Assembly: GCA_023634235.1 (NCBI GenBank)
Contig: JAMKCF010000015.1
Coordinates: forward strand, 5,061,698 to 5,125,697
Direction: 5' to 3'
Source: Pisaster brevispinus
Lineage: Eukaryota; Echinodermata; Asteroidea; Forcipulatida; Asteriidae
DNA: 64,000 nt
The notes below the pieces were generated by a model. The model ran no database searches. It saw only the letters and a program-made list of their open reading frames with translations, and had not been told where the DNA came from. Made by a program: the position numbers and the translations under genes. This document shows, in pieces, positions 53,665 to 63,398 of this stretch; position 1 is the stretch's first letter, and each line of letters starts with the position of its first letter.

Positions 53665-53795
53665 TATACATGCGCACTCATGGAATACAAAGAGATACGG
53701 CACTTCTGCATCCTATCTCCATCGAGGCCGAAGGCCAAATTGGATATGACCACGGATGCGCTATACTTTTCTGTATTCCGCGAGCATGCGTGTGA
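53665..53795. mobile_element. Small inverted-repeat element
   Basis: 'catgcgcactcatggaatac' plus 'aaagagata' on the left and 'tatacttttctgtattccgc' plus 'gagcatgcgtg' on the right are imperfect inverted repeats of about 29 bp. The interior contains 'gaggccgaaggcc'. About 130 bp, no ORF, no target duplication resolved. Confidence 0.55.
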
Positions 53796-53799
53796 TAAC

Positions 53800-55180
53800 A
53801 AATTTATCCTCTAAAGTAAACTTGACGAAAAAGCTTTAAATAGCGCAATGCGCGGAGTTACACATGTAGAGCAGTGCATTATGCAGGGTCCGATATCGAC
53901 CACGCAGTATGATTTAAAAATCCACTGCTGTTGCCATGGATCAACCAATCAGAATCAAGGATTCAATTTTCCTCGAAGATAACAAAAAATTCAAACAAGA
54001 TTATACAAATGCAGAAACTGCCTTCAAATTCATCTTTAAAGTTTAAACCACAGAATTTATTAAGTAATTCAAGAACTGTAGAGGATGTGGTGAGAGAAAA
54101 AAATAAAAATGAAAGCGTCTTGCCTAGGGTAACAAAATCATAAATAAGGAGTGCCTACACGTACAATCGCCTTTAAGCTCAAATTAAACCACAAAAGTCG
54201 GCGGGAAAAAAATATCCGTAGAGCTCAATCATCCCCGAAATCACAAATCCCGAATCACTTAGGAGTACGTTTATGTTAATTAAATCTTATCACTACAAAA
54301 ACAGAATCAATAAAACCGGCGGCTTACAGCAGGGATGCCCTGGGGGAGCCGACCTAGTGGGAAATTAAAAAACCTCAGACTTTAAGGGGGGAAATGGAAT
54401 TTAAAATAAATATGGCTGCTGTGATTTTGTTTTATTATTATTTTGCTCCTTTCTTTCAGGCCTTGAAAGCTCAGATCAAACACGCGAAGGAGCCCAATCA
54501 TGTTGCCCATCAAACGTCTACGTAATACACACATGTACTGAGTATACATGTAATTGCTCGCTGCTGAACGTGACGGTGTCCAGTTTGCTTAGTAAATTTA
54601 GCAGAACCAGTGAGGGAAGAAGAAGAAGGGGAAAAAAAAAAAACGGATTTCTTTTTCAAACACGAACGCAGCATGCCAGCGGGGGGAGATGATCGAGATA
54701 GTTGAAGGCATCAGGGTACAAAAACTGCTGGCAAAGCTATGCCCCCTCCATCACTGTAAATGAGTAGTGCACACAAGACACTGTTTGTGCACCATGCCTC
54801 GCATACTAATGGACGAGAACTTGCATTTATATAGCGCTACACCAGGCAGGACTTTTTTCTATTTTCTTTCCTCACTCAAGTGAGGTATCGCTTTTTTTGA
54901 GTTTAATTACATGTAGCATGACAACGAATCTTTGTTTTAATATCACTCCGGTTCTGTTGTTTCAAGCCAGCCGAGTGTGTGCACATTTATCCATGACTTG
55001 TTCTTGATATATTAATTTTCTGGGCGACAGTATGTTGAGAATATTTTCTCTCCATAGTGTCCGTGTTTGTTTTGTTTTGTTTCAGGTGGGGTTTTTTTGT
55101 GAGGTTTTTAAAGTGAGTTTTCTTTTCTTTCTTTTTTTTATTGGGGGGGGGGGATCTGTGACCTTCAGATTCGTCTCCCA
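53800..55180. other. Non-coding stretch, no gene seen
   Basis: A fragment 'cttgcatttatatagcgcta' near 54822 resembles the 3' part of SINE-1. A G run lies near 55144-55153. A 70-codon ORF at 53931-54143 is unrecognised. No other feature. Confidence 0.5.
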
Positions 55181-55181
55181 G

Positions 55182-55675
55182 GGTCCATTTTCATAGAGCT
55201 GTTTAACACGTTGACTGCCGGTCATAGATTCGTTGGGCGTTCCCATTTGCCAAGTGTGGTGCGCATGCGTGCATACCAAGTAGGTAAGACTTTTTGGTGT
55301 CTACATGTTGTAATACAAATTCTCAGGATGCGTCCTCACCAACTGCCAGAAACGTATTTGTTGCGTTCTCAGTGATGCCAGTGTATTCAATCCACAATAC
55401 AAAAGCCTTTCATTCGCTACGAGTATACTCGTAGTGGCAGAATCCGTTACACCTGTTACTACGAATATACTCGTAGGCGGCAGTCAACGAGTTAAAGGCA
55501 GAAAATATTGCTCAACAACTTTCCGCTTCGCAAAATTTTTTTAGCAGGATGCCAGTCACAAATGGTATATATATATATAACATGGCATTTTGGCTGGTAA
55601 CCTTATTCTGGTGAGCATGTTTTTTGTTGTGCTTGGCTACTTTTTGTGCTTAAAGCAGCTTTATGAAATAGAACC
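55182..55675. mobile_element. Palindromic family copy split by a nested element
   Basis: The left end 'ccattttcatagagctgttt' is interrupted at 55203. The body resumes at 55496 with 'aggcagaaaatattgctcaa', 'gcaggatgccagtcacaaat', an AT run, 'cattttggctggtaacctta' and the right end 'gcagctttatgaaatagaac' plus 'cca'. Removing the insert restores the expected 'agctgTTAAaggcagaaaat' order, so the host copy is older than the insertion. Confidence 0.85.
55203..55495. mobile_element. TTAA-flanked nested element, CACGTTGACTGCCG ends
   Basis: TTAA at 55203-55206 and 55492-55495 bracket a 285-bp element. Its ends CACGTTGACTGCCG and CGGCAGTCAACGAG are inverted repeats with one mismatch. Inside are CTACGAGTATACTCGTAG, a perfect 18-bp palindrome (55417-55434), and a one-mismatch copy at 55459-55476 near the right end. 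No ORF. TTAA duplication plus short terminal repeats suggests mobilisation by a piggyBac-type transposase (inference). Confidence 0.85.
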
Positions 55676-55964
55676 CAGAACATGTGGACTTGCAAATATT
55701 GTCTCTTGTGTCAATTGCTATGTTGTTCTACTGTATTTTCACAGACATGACAGACAGCAATATATGATGTTTCAGTTTCTGTTTTATTTAATGAGGACGT
55801 ACATGTACAAATATCACTTATCTCCACCCCAAGTGCTCGTACAATGTATGTTTGTTCCTGAGACAGCACAATGTACCAATAAATTTTCCTCTTTGAAATG
55901 CTATAGGAGTGAAAAATATTATTTCAACTGCATTGTGTAGCCCGGTCATTTCTGAATGGACACA

Positions 55965-56315
55965 CCCTTATTCCAGAAAGCTGCTAAGCAGACAATACTC
56001 CTTTTTAAGGAAAAAAAGCAATCACCAATCACAACATATTAATTGCATAGCATTTAAGGCGGTAACTGGCTTCTGCTAAGCACAGTGTTGGATTGAGGGG
56101 TACTGTCTGGGTGTCTTTTGGACACCCTGTTTTATCTGTCATTTACATGTAAAATGTGAACAAATTGGACACCCAGTTTTTAAATTTCAAGCAAAATGTG
56201 GACACCCTTTTATCAAATCCTGATGAAAACCCTGCTGCTAAGCATAATTTTCCCACACTGAGCTGATTAGTGATGAGCTTACCAGCTGTTTTCTAAAAAG
56301 CCATTGCAAAATTCT
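55965..56315. mobile_element. Palindromic family copy split by GGGTGTCC element
   Basis: Left part 'ccttattccagaaagctgct' and 'aagcagacaatactcc', then 'ggcggtaactggcttctgct'. After the insert, 'ctgctaagcataattttccc' continues to 'gagcttaccagctg' and 'aaaattctgggcc'. Diverged but consistent with the family. Confidence 0.65.
56073..56244 (-). mobile_element. GGGTGTCC-family element with perfect 10-bp duplication
   Basis: CTGCTAAGCA at 56073-56082 and 56235-56244 is an exact 10-bp direct repeat around a 152-bp insert (56083-56234). Insert ends CAGTGTTGGATTG and, in reverse complement, CAGGGTTTTCATC. The interior in reverse matches the 29640 copy: 'ctgggtgtcttttggacacc', 'ctgtcatttacatgtaaaat', 'ttggacacccag'. 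Together the copies define a family with 10-bp target duplications and CAGTGTT-like termini. Confidence 0.85.
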
Positions 56316-56839
56316 GGGCCAAAAGTGCTTGGTAAGCTCTCTACTGTGAATATACAAAAATGTGCACAAACTTCTCAATTCATCTGACACTGACAGACAA
56401 CATCATACATACAGCCAAAGTTGTTCACCTCTAACCATAATGGAATCGGAAGTGACCTCATTACCATTCAGGGTCACATGGTGGGAATTGTCCAATGTGG
56501 GTCTGACCATGGAGGAAACCGGCCAATGGCGGCACTCTCAAGGTCAAGTACCTCGTAGCCAGACTGAACCCTTGTCACCAAAATTGTGCAATCTGTGTCA
56601 ACTTAAGTTCACTGTGCACAGCACTTCCTTCCAGCCAGGTGTCCCCCAACCATTTTGCAATACATCACAGATCCGAAACATTTCAAAATTTAGTCGACTT
56701 GATCTCTGAACAGATTATCGGACTTGCTTTGAACGATAACATTTTTGGATCAATGATTATCTCTCACTCACGGTGATTAAATCAATTGTACAACTCACAA
56801 CCCAATCAGTCTGTGTATTGGAGTAAATGACACCAGATG
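56316..56839. other. Non-coding stretch with an unrecognised 115-codon ORF
   Basis: The plus-strand ORF at 56362-56709 is open for 115 codons in balanced-composition DNA without repeats. It has no recognisable domain, signal or motif. It might be conserved non-coding DNA or an exon; neither is supported. Confidence 0.4.
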
Positions 56840-57138
56840 CAGGGTTCTCCCACAAGCTAGCGTATCGGGCCGATACGCGCGATACGCGCGATTTGCGTGC
56901 AAATACGCAAATATATCAGCCGATAAGCAAAAACAAGAAAAAAAGAAAAAACACAAAATCACAAAAAATTGAGAGAAAACCATAAATTATGGACACGAAT
57001 GCCTACTCTACAGGGCTTTTGAAACCAAGATAAACACCGAGTAGAATACATTCAAAAAACGTTGTTTCAACTTAGCGTGCTATTGGCCCAGAATGTGTCC
57101 CCCCCCCCCCAGTTTTGAAAAACCTGGGGAGCACCCTA
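56840..57138 (-). mobile_element. CAGGGTTCTC-family element, both ends present
   Basis: Starts CAGGGTTCTCCCAC and ends CTGGGGAGCACCCT, giving inverted termini of about 12 bp with one or two mismatches. The body in reverse has 'gtatcgggccgatacgcgcg', 'aaccataaattatgga', 'ctacagggcttttgaaacca', 'acgttgtttcaacttagcgt' and a C run before 'agttttgaaaaacctgggga'. About 299 bp. No convincing target duplication here. Confidence 0.8.
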
Positions 57139-57487
57139 CGATTTACTCAATCAAAAAATGACTTATAATCAGCAGCTCACATGAAACAGTTTCCCTTGTT
57201 TTTGTAGCAAAAGTAATTACTTCTCTATTTCCCAGGTTTACTAGATCATCATCTACGAGCAATTTCATCATCTACAATGTACAAGCAATCAGTTTGAACT
57301 TAAAAATCCTATCCCGTCACCCAGAGCCGTCCCTCAGCTTTATACTAACTAAAGGGCACTGGATCGAAGTGTGGACATCTGTATGTTATTTAGCCAAAGG
57401 GATTCCTACCCATGGTGGGACACGTGTGTGTGCGTGAAAATGAGTGTTCCCTCTGTTACTATTATTTGACTCTATGCACAGGATCTG
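57139..57487. other. Non-coding stretch, no gene seen
   Basis: No feature recognised. Confidence 0.5.
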
Positions 57488-57642
57488 CAGGCCTGGAATT
57501 ACATGGAGGCCCCCCTGGTCTTGGCCTTGGTGCCCCTTCGAAAAAATTTCCCATGATAAGACTTTGAGATTTTCAAATGGAAGTGCCCCTTTGCAAAAAA
57601 CTAAAATGGCCTAACCCTCTCAAATATGAAATTCCAGGCCTA
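57488..57642 (+). mobile_element. CAGGCCTGGAATT-family element, both ends intact
   Basis: CAGGCCTGGAATT at 57488-57500 and AATTCCAGGCCT at 57630-57641 form near-perfect inverted ends. The body is 'acatggaggcccccctggtc', 'ttggccttggtgccccttcg', 'gattttcaaatggaagtgcc' and 'cctttgcaaaaaactaaaat'. 155 bp. It directly abuts the LINE remnant that follows. Confidence 0.85.
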
Positions 57643-57870
57643 TTACAGACATTGGTCACCCCTCACACAACCAGGAGTACAGGGGACCGTGCTTTTTCCA
57701 ATGCGGGTCCCCGAACATGGAATTCTCTACCTATCTGGCATGCCTCATCTCTTGAAAACACACTTCGTTTTCTGATTTCTGTCGTTTTGCTCACACCGCT
57801 GTGAACCTTTTGGCAAACATAGCAAAGGCGCTCTATAAATATCTGTTATTATTATCATTATTGTTATTAA
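57643..57870 (+). mobile_element. LINE 3' end (CR1/L2-like) with trinucleotide tail
   Basis: Reading frame gives TPHTTRSTGDRAFSNAGPRTWNSLP, then SSLENTLRFLISV and a stop at 57802-57804. The order 'R-x-x-x-x-D-R-A-F-x-x-x-G-P-x-x-W-N-S-L-P' is the hallmark of the C terminus of CR1/L2-type LINE proteins. The 3' UTR 'aaaggcgctctataaatatc' runs into an ATT-rich tail (57845-57870), also typical of this clade. It is 5' truncated at or just before the CAGGCCTGG element. Confidence 0.8.
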
Positions 57871-58942
57871 ATTCATTCACAGCCTTAAGTTTTTCAATCC
57901 AACAAAACTGTCCATACAAACAACCAGGGAAGGATTTTGTATAATATTTAAACTTGGCTGCCGCAACTTTTTGCGAAACCATCCAGGAAACGTTTACATG
58001 GTTACCAATTCTGATAACAATAACAATTGTATCATGTATGATGGGAAAAAAATAAATCCACTCATCTTGATTCCTTAACTAAATTTGGATCTACGCATCA
58101 ACTTTTGCAGACATTAAACAGTTCCCCCAAAAGAACCAACATAAATATACAAAAAATAAATACACTCTAAAAGTAACATCTCACAGATCAAACTTATCAT
58201 AAAATTAAAATGAGCAAACTGGTTCCATTCTTATGACCCACAATAATAATTTAAAAAATCCACATGTCATATTGAAACATCGCCTGGTAGTTCAAAAGAA
58301 GAAAAAATATATATAATAATAATAATAATAAAATGACTGCCGGTGAAATGCTTTTGAGTAACCGATTATCTCGATCCAGCTGGATGCGGAAAATTGTCTG
58401 AGTCACAAACGTGTGAAAAACGACACGCTGGTCCTGGAGTGCTTGTTCAGAGCCCACGAGCGCTGCCGTCTGAGTTTCGCCCGCACGGAGCTGACGTACA
58501 GAGAGTCTCCTCAAAGTCACGAAATGTGGAAGCAATTTTTTCATATTTTTTATTCAACCCTAAATGATTGAATGGTCACGGCATATGTTTGTGGACACAC
58601 GGCATTATATAGTGCAGCTAACCTAGATGTACATGACAGGCGGGCATCGTTAAAAGCATAAATTATTTCTGTATCTAGTTATTATAAATGAAACGGGGAA
58701 ATAGAGCATTTGTGTAATTTGCACCGTACATCATTGTCGGTGACTGGGGACTTCATCTTGTGCATAATTTAGTCCGTCATCGTTGAGTTAATAGTGTGAA
58801 GGTTAGCGTTAGGTTTAAGGTAGTGGGTTAGATATCTCTTTTTGCATGCTTTCCAGTTGATAGTGCAGATCTTCTAGTTTCGACAAGTAACCACAATGGG
58901 GCTTTGGAAGGGTTGCCCAATGTGTTGGTACATGTATATTAA
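57871..58942. other. Non-coding stretch, no gene seen
   Basis: An ATA trinucleotide tract occurs at about 58306-58333. A minus-strand 97-codon ORF (58251-58544) covers a GC-richer patch near 58430-58520 without recognisable family. Confidence 0.5.
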
Positions 58943-59173
58943 CCCTCCTACTGTTTGTCCATTCAATATCATGAATGATTGATGTACTAACTAGCTGTAT
59001 AAATCCAGCCCTGCGATATAATGTAGTGAATTCAGAGTAGACCTACACCATGCCAGGCGCTTTGGGCACTGAGCAGTTGTGCCAATACATGGATGGAGTG
59101 CAGTTGATCGGTTGGGGTTTCAAACTGTCGGTCAAATGTTCCCAAATGTTCCCAAGAGTACTAAGAGGGTTTG
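58939..59173 (+). mobile_element. CCCTCCTACT element, single-copy relative of the satellite
   Basis: TTAA (58939-58942), then CCCTCCTACTGTTTGTCCAT and 'tcaatatcat'. The right end 'aagagtactaagaggg' precedes 'tttga', a decayed AGTAGGAGGG plus TTAA. The interior 'tgcgatataatgtagtgaat' and 'gcagttgtgcc' also match the unit and the tail of the array at 28272-28950. About 227 bp, non-coding. Confidence 0.75.
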
Positions 59174-60935
59174 AAACTTGGCATTTTTCTTAATTCAAAT
59201 CAAGGAAAACCAGATGAAGACTAGATGAGCAATTAATAGTCTGCTCTCTTTGGTGATAACTGGACTCAGCACTGATTGCTCCTATTGCACACTTGGGACA
59301 TAACAAAGATAGGCGGCAGAGTTCTAATTGAGAAACTCAAGCACAAATTTCATTCGGTAAATAAACCACAAACTAAATTCAATTCAATTCAATCAATTTA
59401 AAAAAACAACACACCTCTTTGTTCTTAGCAAAATAGAAAAGTCAACCCCCTAAGACAGAAAATAAAACTCATCAAAACCTTTTCCTGATTTGTTAGGGCC
59501 CCGGGCCAAGGTTTCCTTCTTCTTTTTTGATGTGGCCGTACCCAATTAATTCTTTATCTATTTATTTTATTTTCGTTTCCTGAATCCAATTCCCAGTGTA
59601 GATAAATGACAAGGAACTGTCAATAGTAGTATAAAGAACCCTGCGGCCTCTCTAGTGAGCTGTGATGGCCGAACAACAATGCCCTCAGCTGGTAATCTTT
59701 TAACCAAGCAAACCCTAACAGAATCACTGTGGACAAAAAGCCCTGGCACGGGCGGATGAACACACAAGGGTTTGTTTTTTTTCCTTTTCCCCCCCCCCCC
59801 CCCTCTAATCTCACAAGCTAGTAATGCTCACAACCTGGTATAGCGTAACATCATTCATAACAAGATTCAATCATGGTTGCACAATTGGGCACCCACACAG
59901 CATTGTCCGGGTTGTGTAATTGCACAGTGCCGGCAGGCAGACTGAGCTACTTGTAGGTTTTCGTTTTTTTTAAATTTCCTTCCCAAGGTCAACCCAAAAC
60001 AAAAGTATTTTTTTTTTTTTTTTTTTTTTTGCAAACTTGGTTTTTCTTTCATGCAAAACCAACAAGCAGCTAGACGAATGGTTAGTTTCAGTGTTAAAAT
60101 GTATGCTGTCTCTGCTGTTACAGATCTTTGACAATAGACATTACCCAAGAAAAACAAAAGTTGGCAGAATGAGGGAAAATCGCGCCTTTTTTTTTATAGG
60201 GCTGATGGTGGCGTAACTCATGCGATTATGGGTCTGCCTAGTGCAGAACAGGGCGTTCGCCAAACAATTAGTATCTGCAAGGCATACGTGAATGTAATCA
60301 GCAAGTAACATGGGAAATGCTAAATGACATTAAAAATGTTGTTCTCAATCTTCAAACAGTTGCAGTGAAAAAAGAAGGCCTCAAAGAAAGTGTGAGGGCT
60401 GTTTCATATCTGCGACCAGAGATTCCAACTGCAATGGTAAATGTTACATAACTCAACTTTCAAGATGACTGACCATCGCACACCCAACCTCCCCCACCCT
60501 CACCCCCCTGCCATTAATCAGCAACATTTTTGACAGATCCACTGGTATTTTGGACATAATCACTTGTCAATGTTTGCAGGAAAAAAAGGGCCATCCCCTT
60601 CAATTTTCGTTACTGGAAAACCAGTCATAGCAAATAACATTTATAACTGGAAATAGCAACAATGGTGACAATAGCCGGCCGGCACACTCCACACAATAAG
60701 TGCGCCCTTTGGACACTTGGGCAAACTTGTGTTGTTTAGGTAGGACCTAAGTTCAAATTTCTGGCTGAGTTTTCTTTCGTACGTGTACCTATCAATACGA
60801 GTCATACAAGTTTTTTCAATTTATAAACCAATTTCGGAACAAGCTGTTCAATATAAAAATCAAGCTAGTAAAAACAAAATTTTAAGAATTTTTTGTATCC
60901 ACTTTGGAGGTAGTGGGTTTCTAAAAAGCATTCAG
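59174..60935. other. Non-coding stretch with C and T runs
   Basis: A C run at about 59790-59803 and a 23-base T run at 60008-60030. ORFs nearby have no domains. Nothing else recognised. Confidence 0.55.
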
Positions 60936-61045
60936 CAGGCCTAGAATTTACACGGAGGCCATGGACAACATGGCCTCAGTTGCCCTGGTCTGAGCATTGG
61001 TTTCCCTTTTTTTATTTTGTGGAGTAAAAATTTCGGTAAAATGGC
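60936..61045 (+). mobile_element. CAGGCCTGGAATT-family element, left part
   Basis: CAGGCCTAGAATTTACACGG begins at 60936, followed by 'aggccatggacaacatggcc', 'tcagttgccctggtctgagc' and 'attggtttccc'. The right end is not found. Confidence 0.65.
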
Positions 61046-63224
61046 AGACCGTGTTGAAGTAACAGGAAAACCACACAATTAAGAGGGATATTGTAAATCG
61101 TTAAATTCTAATTCTAAAACATCTTTCCAACCATGGGCCTAGCCATGTCATTACAAACGCTTTCATTTTCCCCCTTCAATACGGTACGCTTCACTTAAAA
61201 CACCTCAAATAAATACACACACTGCATGTATACCAGCTGGTGCTGTATCCTTAAAGACCTACATGTATACAGACACTACCTGGAGAGGCGGCACACTACG
61301 TACATTACATGTTTGCCAGGTTTATGTCGTCCAAATCCCTGTCTGCGTGACCTAGAGGTCAAACCCCGGAGGAAAAAGGCTGCTACAAAATGGGCTCTCT
61401 CTGTTATGCAGCAGGCTACAATATTTGTAACACAGGATTCTCAAAATAACTTCATTCATCTGAGAATACTTTCGTTTTTAGGCAAATTCAAAATAGACCA
61501 CTCTCACCCCTCGTCGATTGACATTAAATTATCTCCCCTTCGTCAATCGACATGTCAACAAAATGTAAACTATTTTGTGGTTTTTAATTTTTTTAATTTG
61601 ACATAGCGTCTCTAAACATGCCAGGAATTTAAAAGTAGGTCATGCTCAATGCTTAACAATGCTGTCGCATTGTAGTGTGATGCTCTATGCCAAAAACACA
61701 CAGTGCCAAAACTCATGGGGAAAATATACTTATATATTTCCAGATAACACCAAATTTAGGCCTACAATGTACATGTAAGTTTTTCTCAACATACAGAATG
61801 TTTGCATCTTACAACCAGGGAGATTTTGTACAACAATCAAAGACATATTTAGAATCACACCATTCAACATAACAGAGAAAAGTTTCCATAATCAGGGAGA
61901 TTCAGATTTGTTCATCAGAACCTGGAAAGATTGGTTGATTTTCAGGGAACTTTCTGCAGAATCGGGGGGGTGGGGGGGAGGGAGTTGGCAGCTCTGCATT
62001 GCATCACATGGATCATGTTCATAGCTGATAATTCGGTTGTTTATCATTGTTAGTATTTTAGCCTTTTCACTCAAGTGCCTGATTTTTCAATTAATTAAGT
62101 ATTAGATTCCAAACACTGGGTGTCAAAATGCCTGGCTGTTGGCTTACACCTTGAAGGTTTTTTGTTTTTATAGTAATTGGCCATTCATAACGACACTTTC
62201 TATGAAGGCTCATTCAGACCTGGCCTGTTCAGGGTATGTCATGATCAAATTTAATACCGGACAAAGTCAAGTAAATCGGCTGTAACTACTAATTTATACA
62301 TCATATATACATGGAATCGTCATTAATCGGACAAATGCACACAGTGTTCGCACTTTATTTATAACCTTTGTCTCGTCGTCTATTTCCTTTTAGGCTATTG
62401 TAGTAATTGGCAATTACCCAATAGCCAGAAATAGAACTGGCAGATACATCAACTGAATGTGGCAAAATGATTGGTGGAGAGAAAAAGAAAACCAAAACAA
62501 ATAGCCGGTACATAACAACCAAGTTGACCTGTGCTGTTGCAATAAACGGTATTGGTGGAATGTCCCAGGACCCTAAACCATGGAGCTATACAGCTCCGTG
62601 CCCTTACAGTAACAGAGTCTTCCTAGACAGAGAATGATGGCACGCATGTTTTATAACATCAATGCAGTGAACAGAATACCTAAGAGAAGTAAGATCAAAG
62701 AGCCAATTTGTTTTAAATCTTCAGAAAATAACAGCACCTTTCTTTTTTGCACCAGGCAGACATAAAAAGGGCTGAATTCAGATAAAAGTCTCAACAACAA
62801 AAAACATTCAAAAGAATTTGAGAAAAAAACATCCGAAAGTAAATAAATTATTGGTTTATTATTTCAAAGCACACGCAGTTCTATACGGTACAACGTACAT
62901 GTAATCCCTAAGTGCAACGTACACGACAATAATTCACTACATCATCTTCTTAACGCGCTGCGATTGTAATACAAGATCAAGTGTGCTATATTTAGTGAAG
63001 CAATACATGAATTATGATTAATTACACGTAGCGAAACACGACACATGTCATGCTTGGGCATTTGAACAGGTGGAATTTCATCTCGGGTTGAACTTCCGCG
63101 TATTTAATTTTTTTAAGACGCTCTCCAGGTACATTTTACACATGTCGTGCATGTGCACCTGTCGAGTTGGTCGGCTAGGCGCACTGGTGGTAGATTATTG
63201 AGGGATTGCCAGCCCTGCATGCCC
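61046..63224. other. Non-coding stretch, no gene seen
   Basis: The plus-strand 126-codon ORF at 61226-61606 is unrecognised and includes a perfect small stem (GTCGATTGAC with GTCAATCGAC). A hairpin CATGGAGCTATACAGCTCCGTG lies near 62580-62601 in type, and a SINE-5 tail-like block near 62771-62790. AT-rich unique sequence with TAAT sites lies at 62840-63130. Confidence 0.45.
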
Positions 63225-63398
63225 TGATGCTTCCTGGTTGTAAGGGCAAGGCAGTTTACAAGTAAAGGGCACTTCTACTATTAATGAGAGAAATTGACAT
63301 TTGTACTGGGACATTTTCATAGGGGTACCAAGGCAATGGCAAGGGGGGCGAGGGCATGGATGGAGGCAAATGCCTCCAATACATCTCCTGTGAAGTAT
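63225..63398 (-). mobile_element. CAGGCCTGGAATT-family element, old copy
   Basis: Reverse-oriented blocks: 'ttcctggttgtaagggcaag', 'agtaaagggcacttctacta', 'ttcataggggtaccaaggca', 'gcatggatggaggcaaatgc' and 'ctccaatacatctcc'. Terminal repeats are eroded. Confidence 0.55.

Noticed and set aside
61226..61606. 126-codon plus-strand ORF
   Set aside because: Unrecognised, contains a hairpin and ends in AT-rich sequence. No support as an exon.
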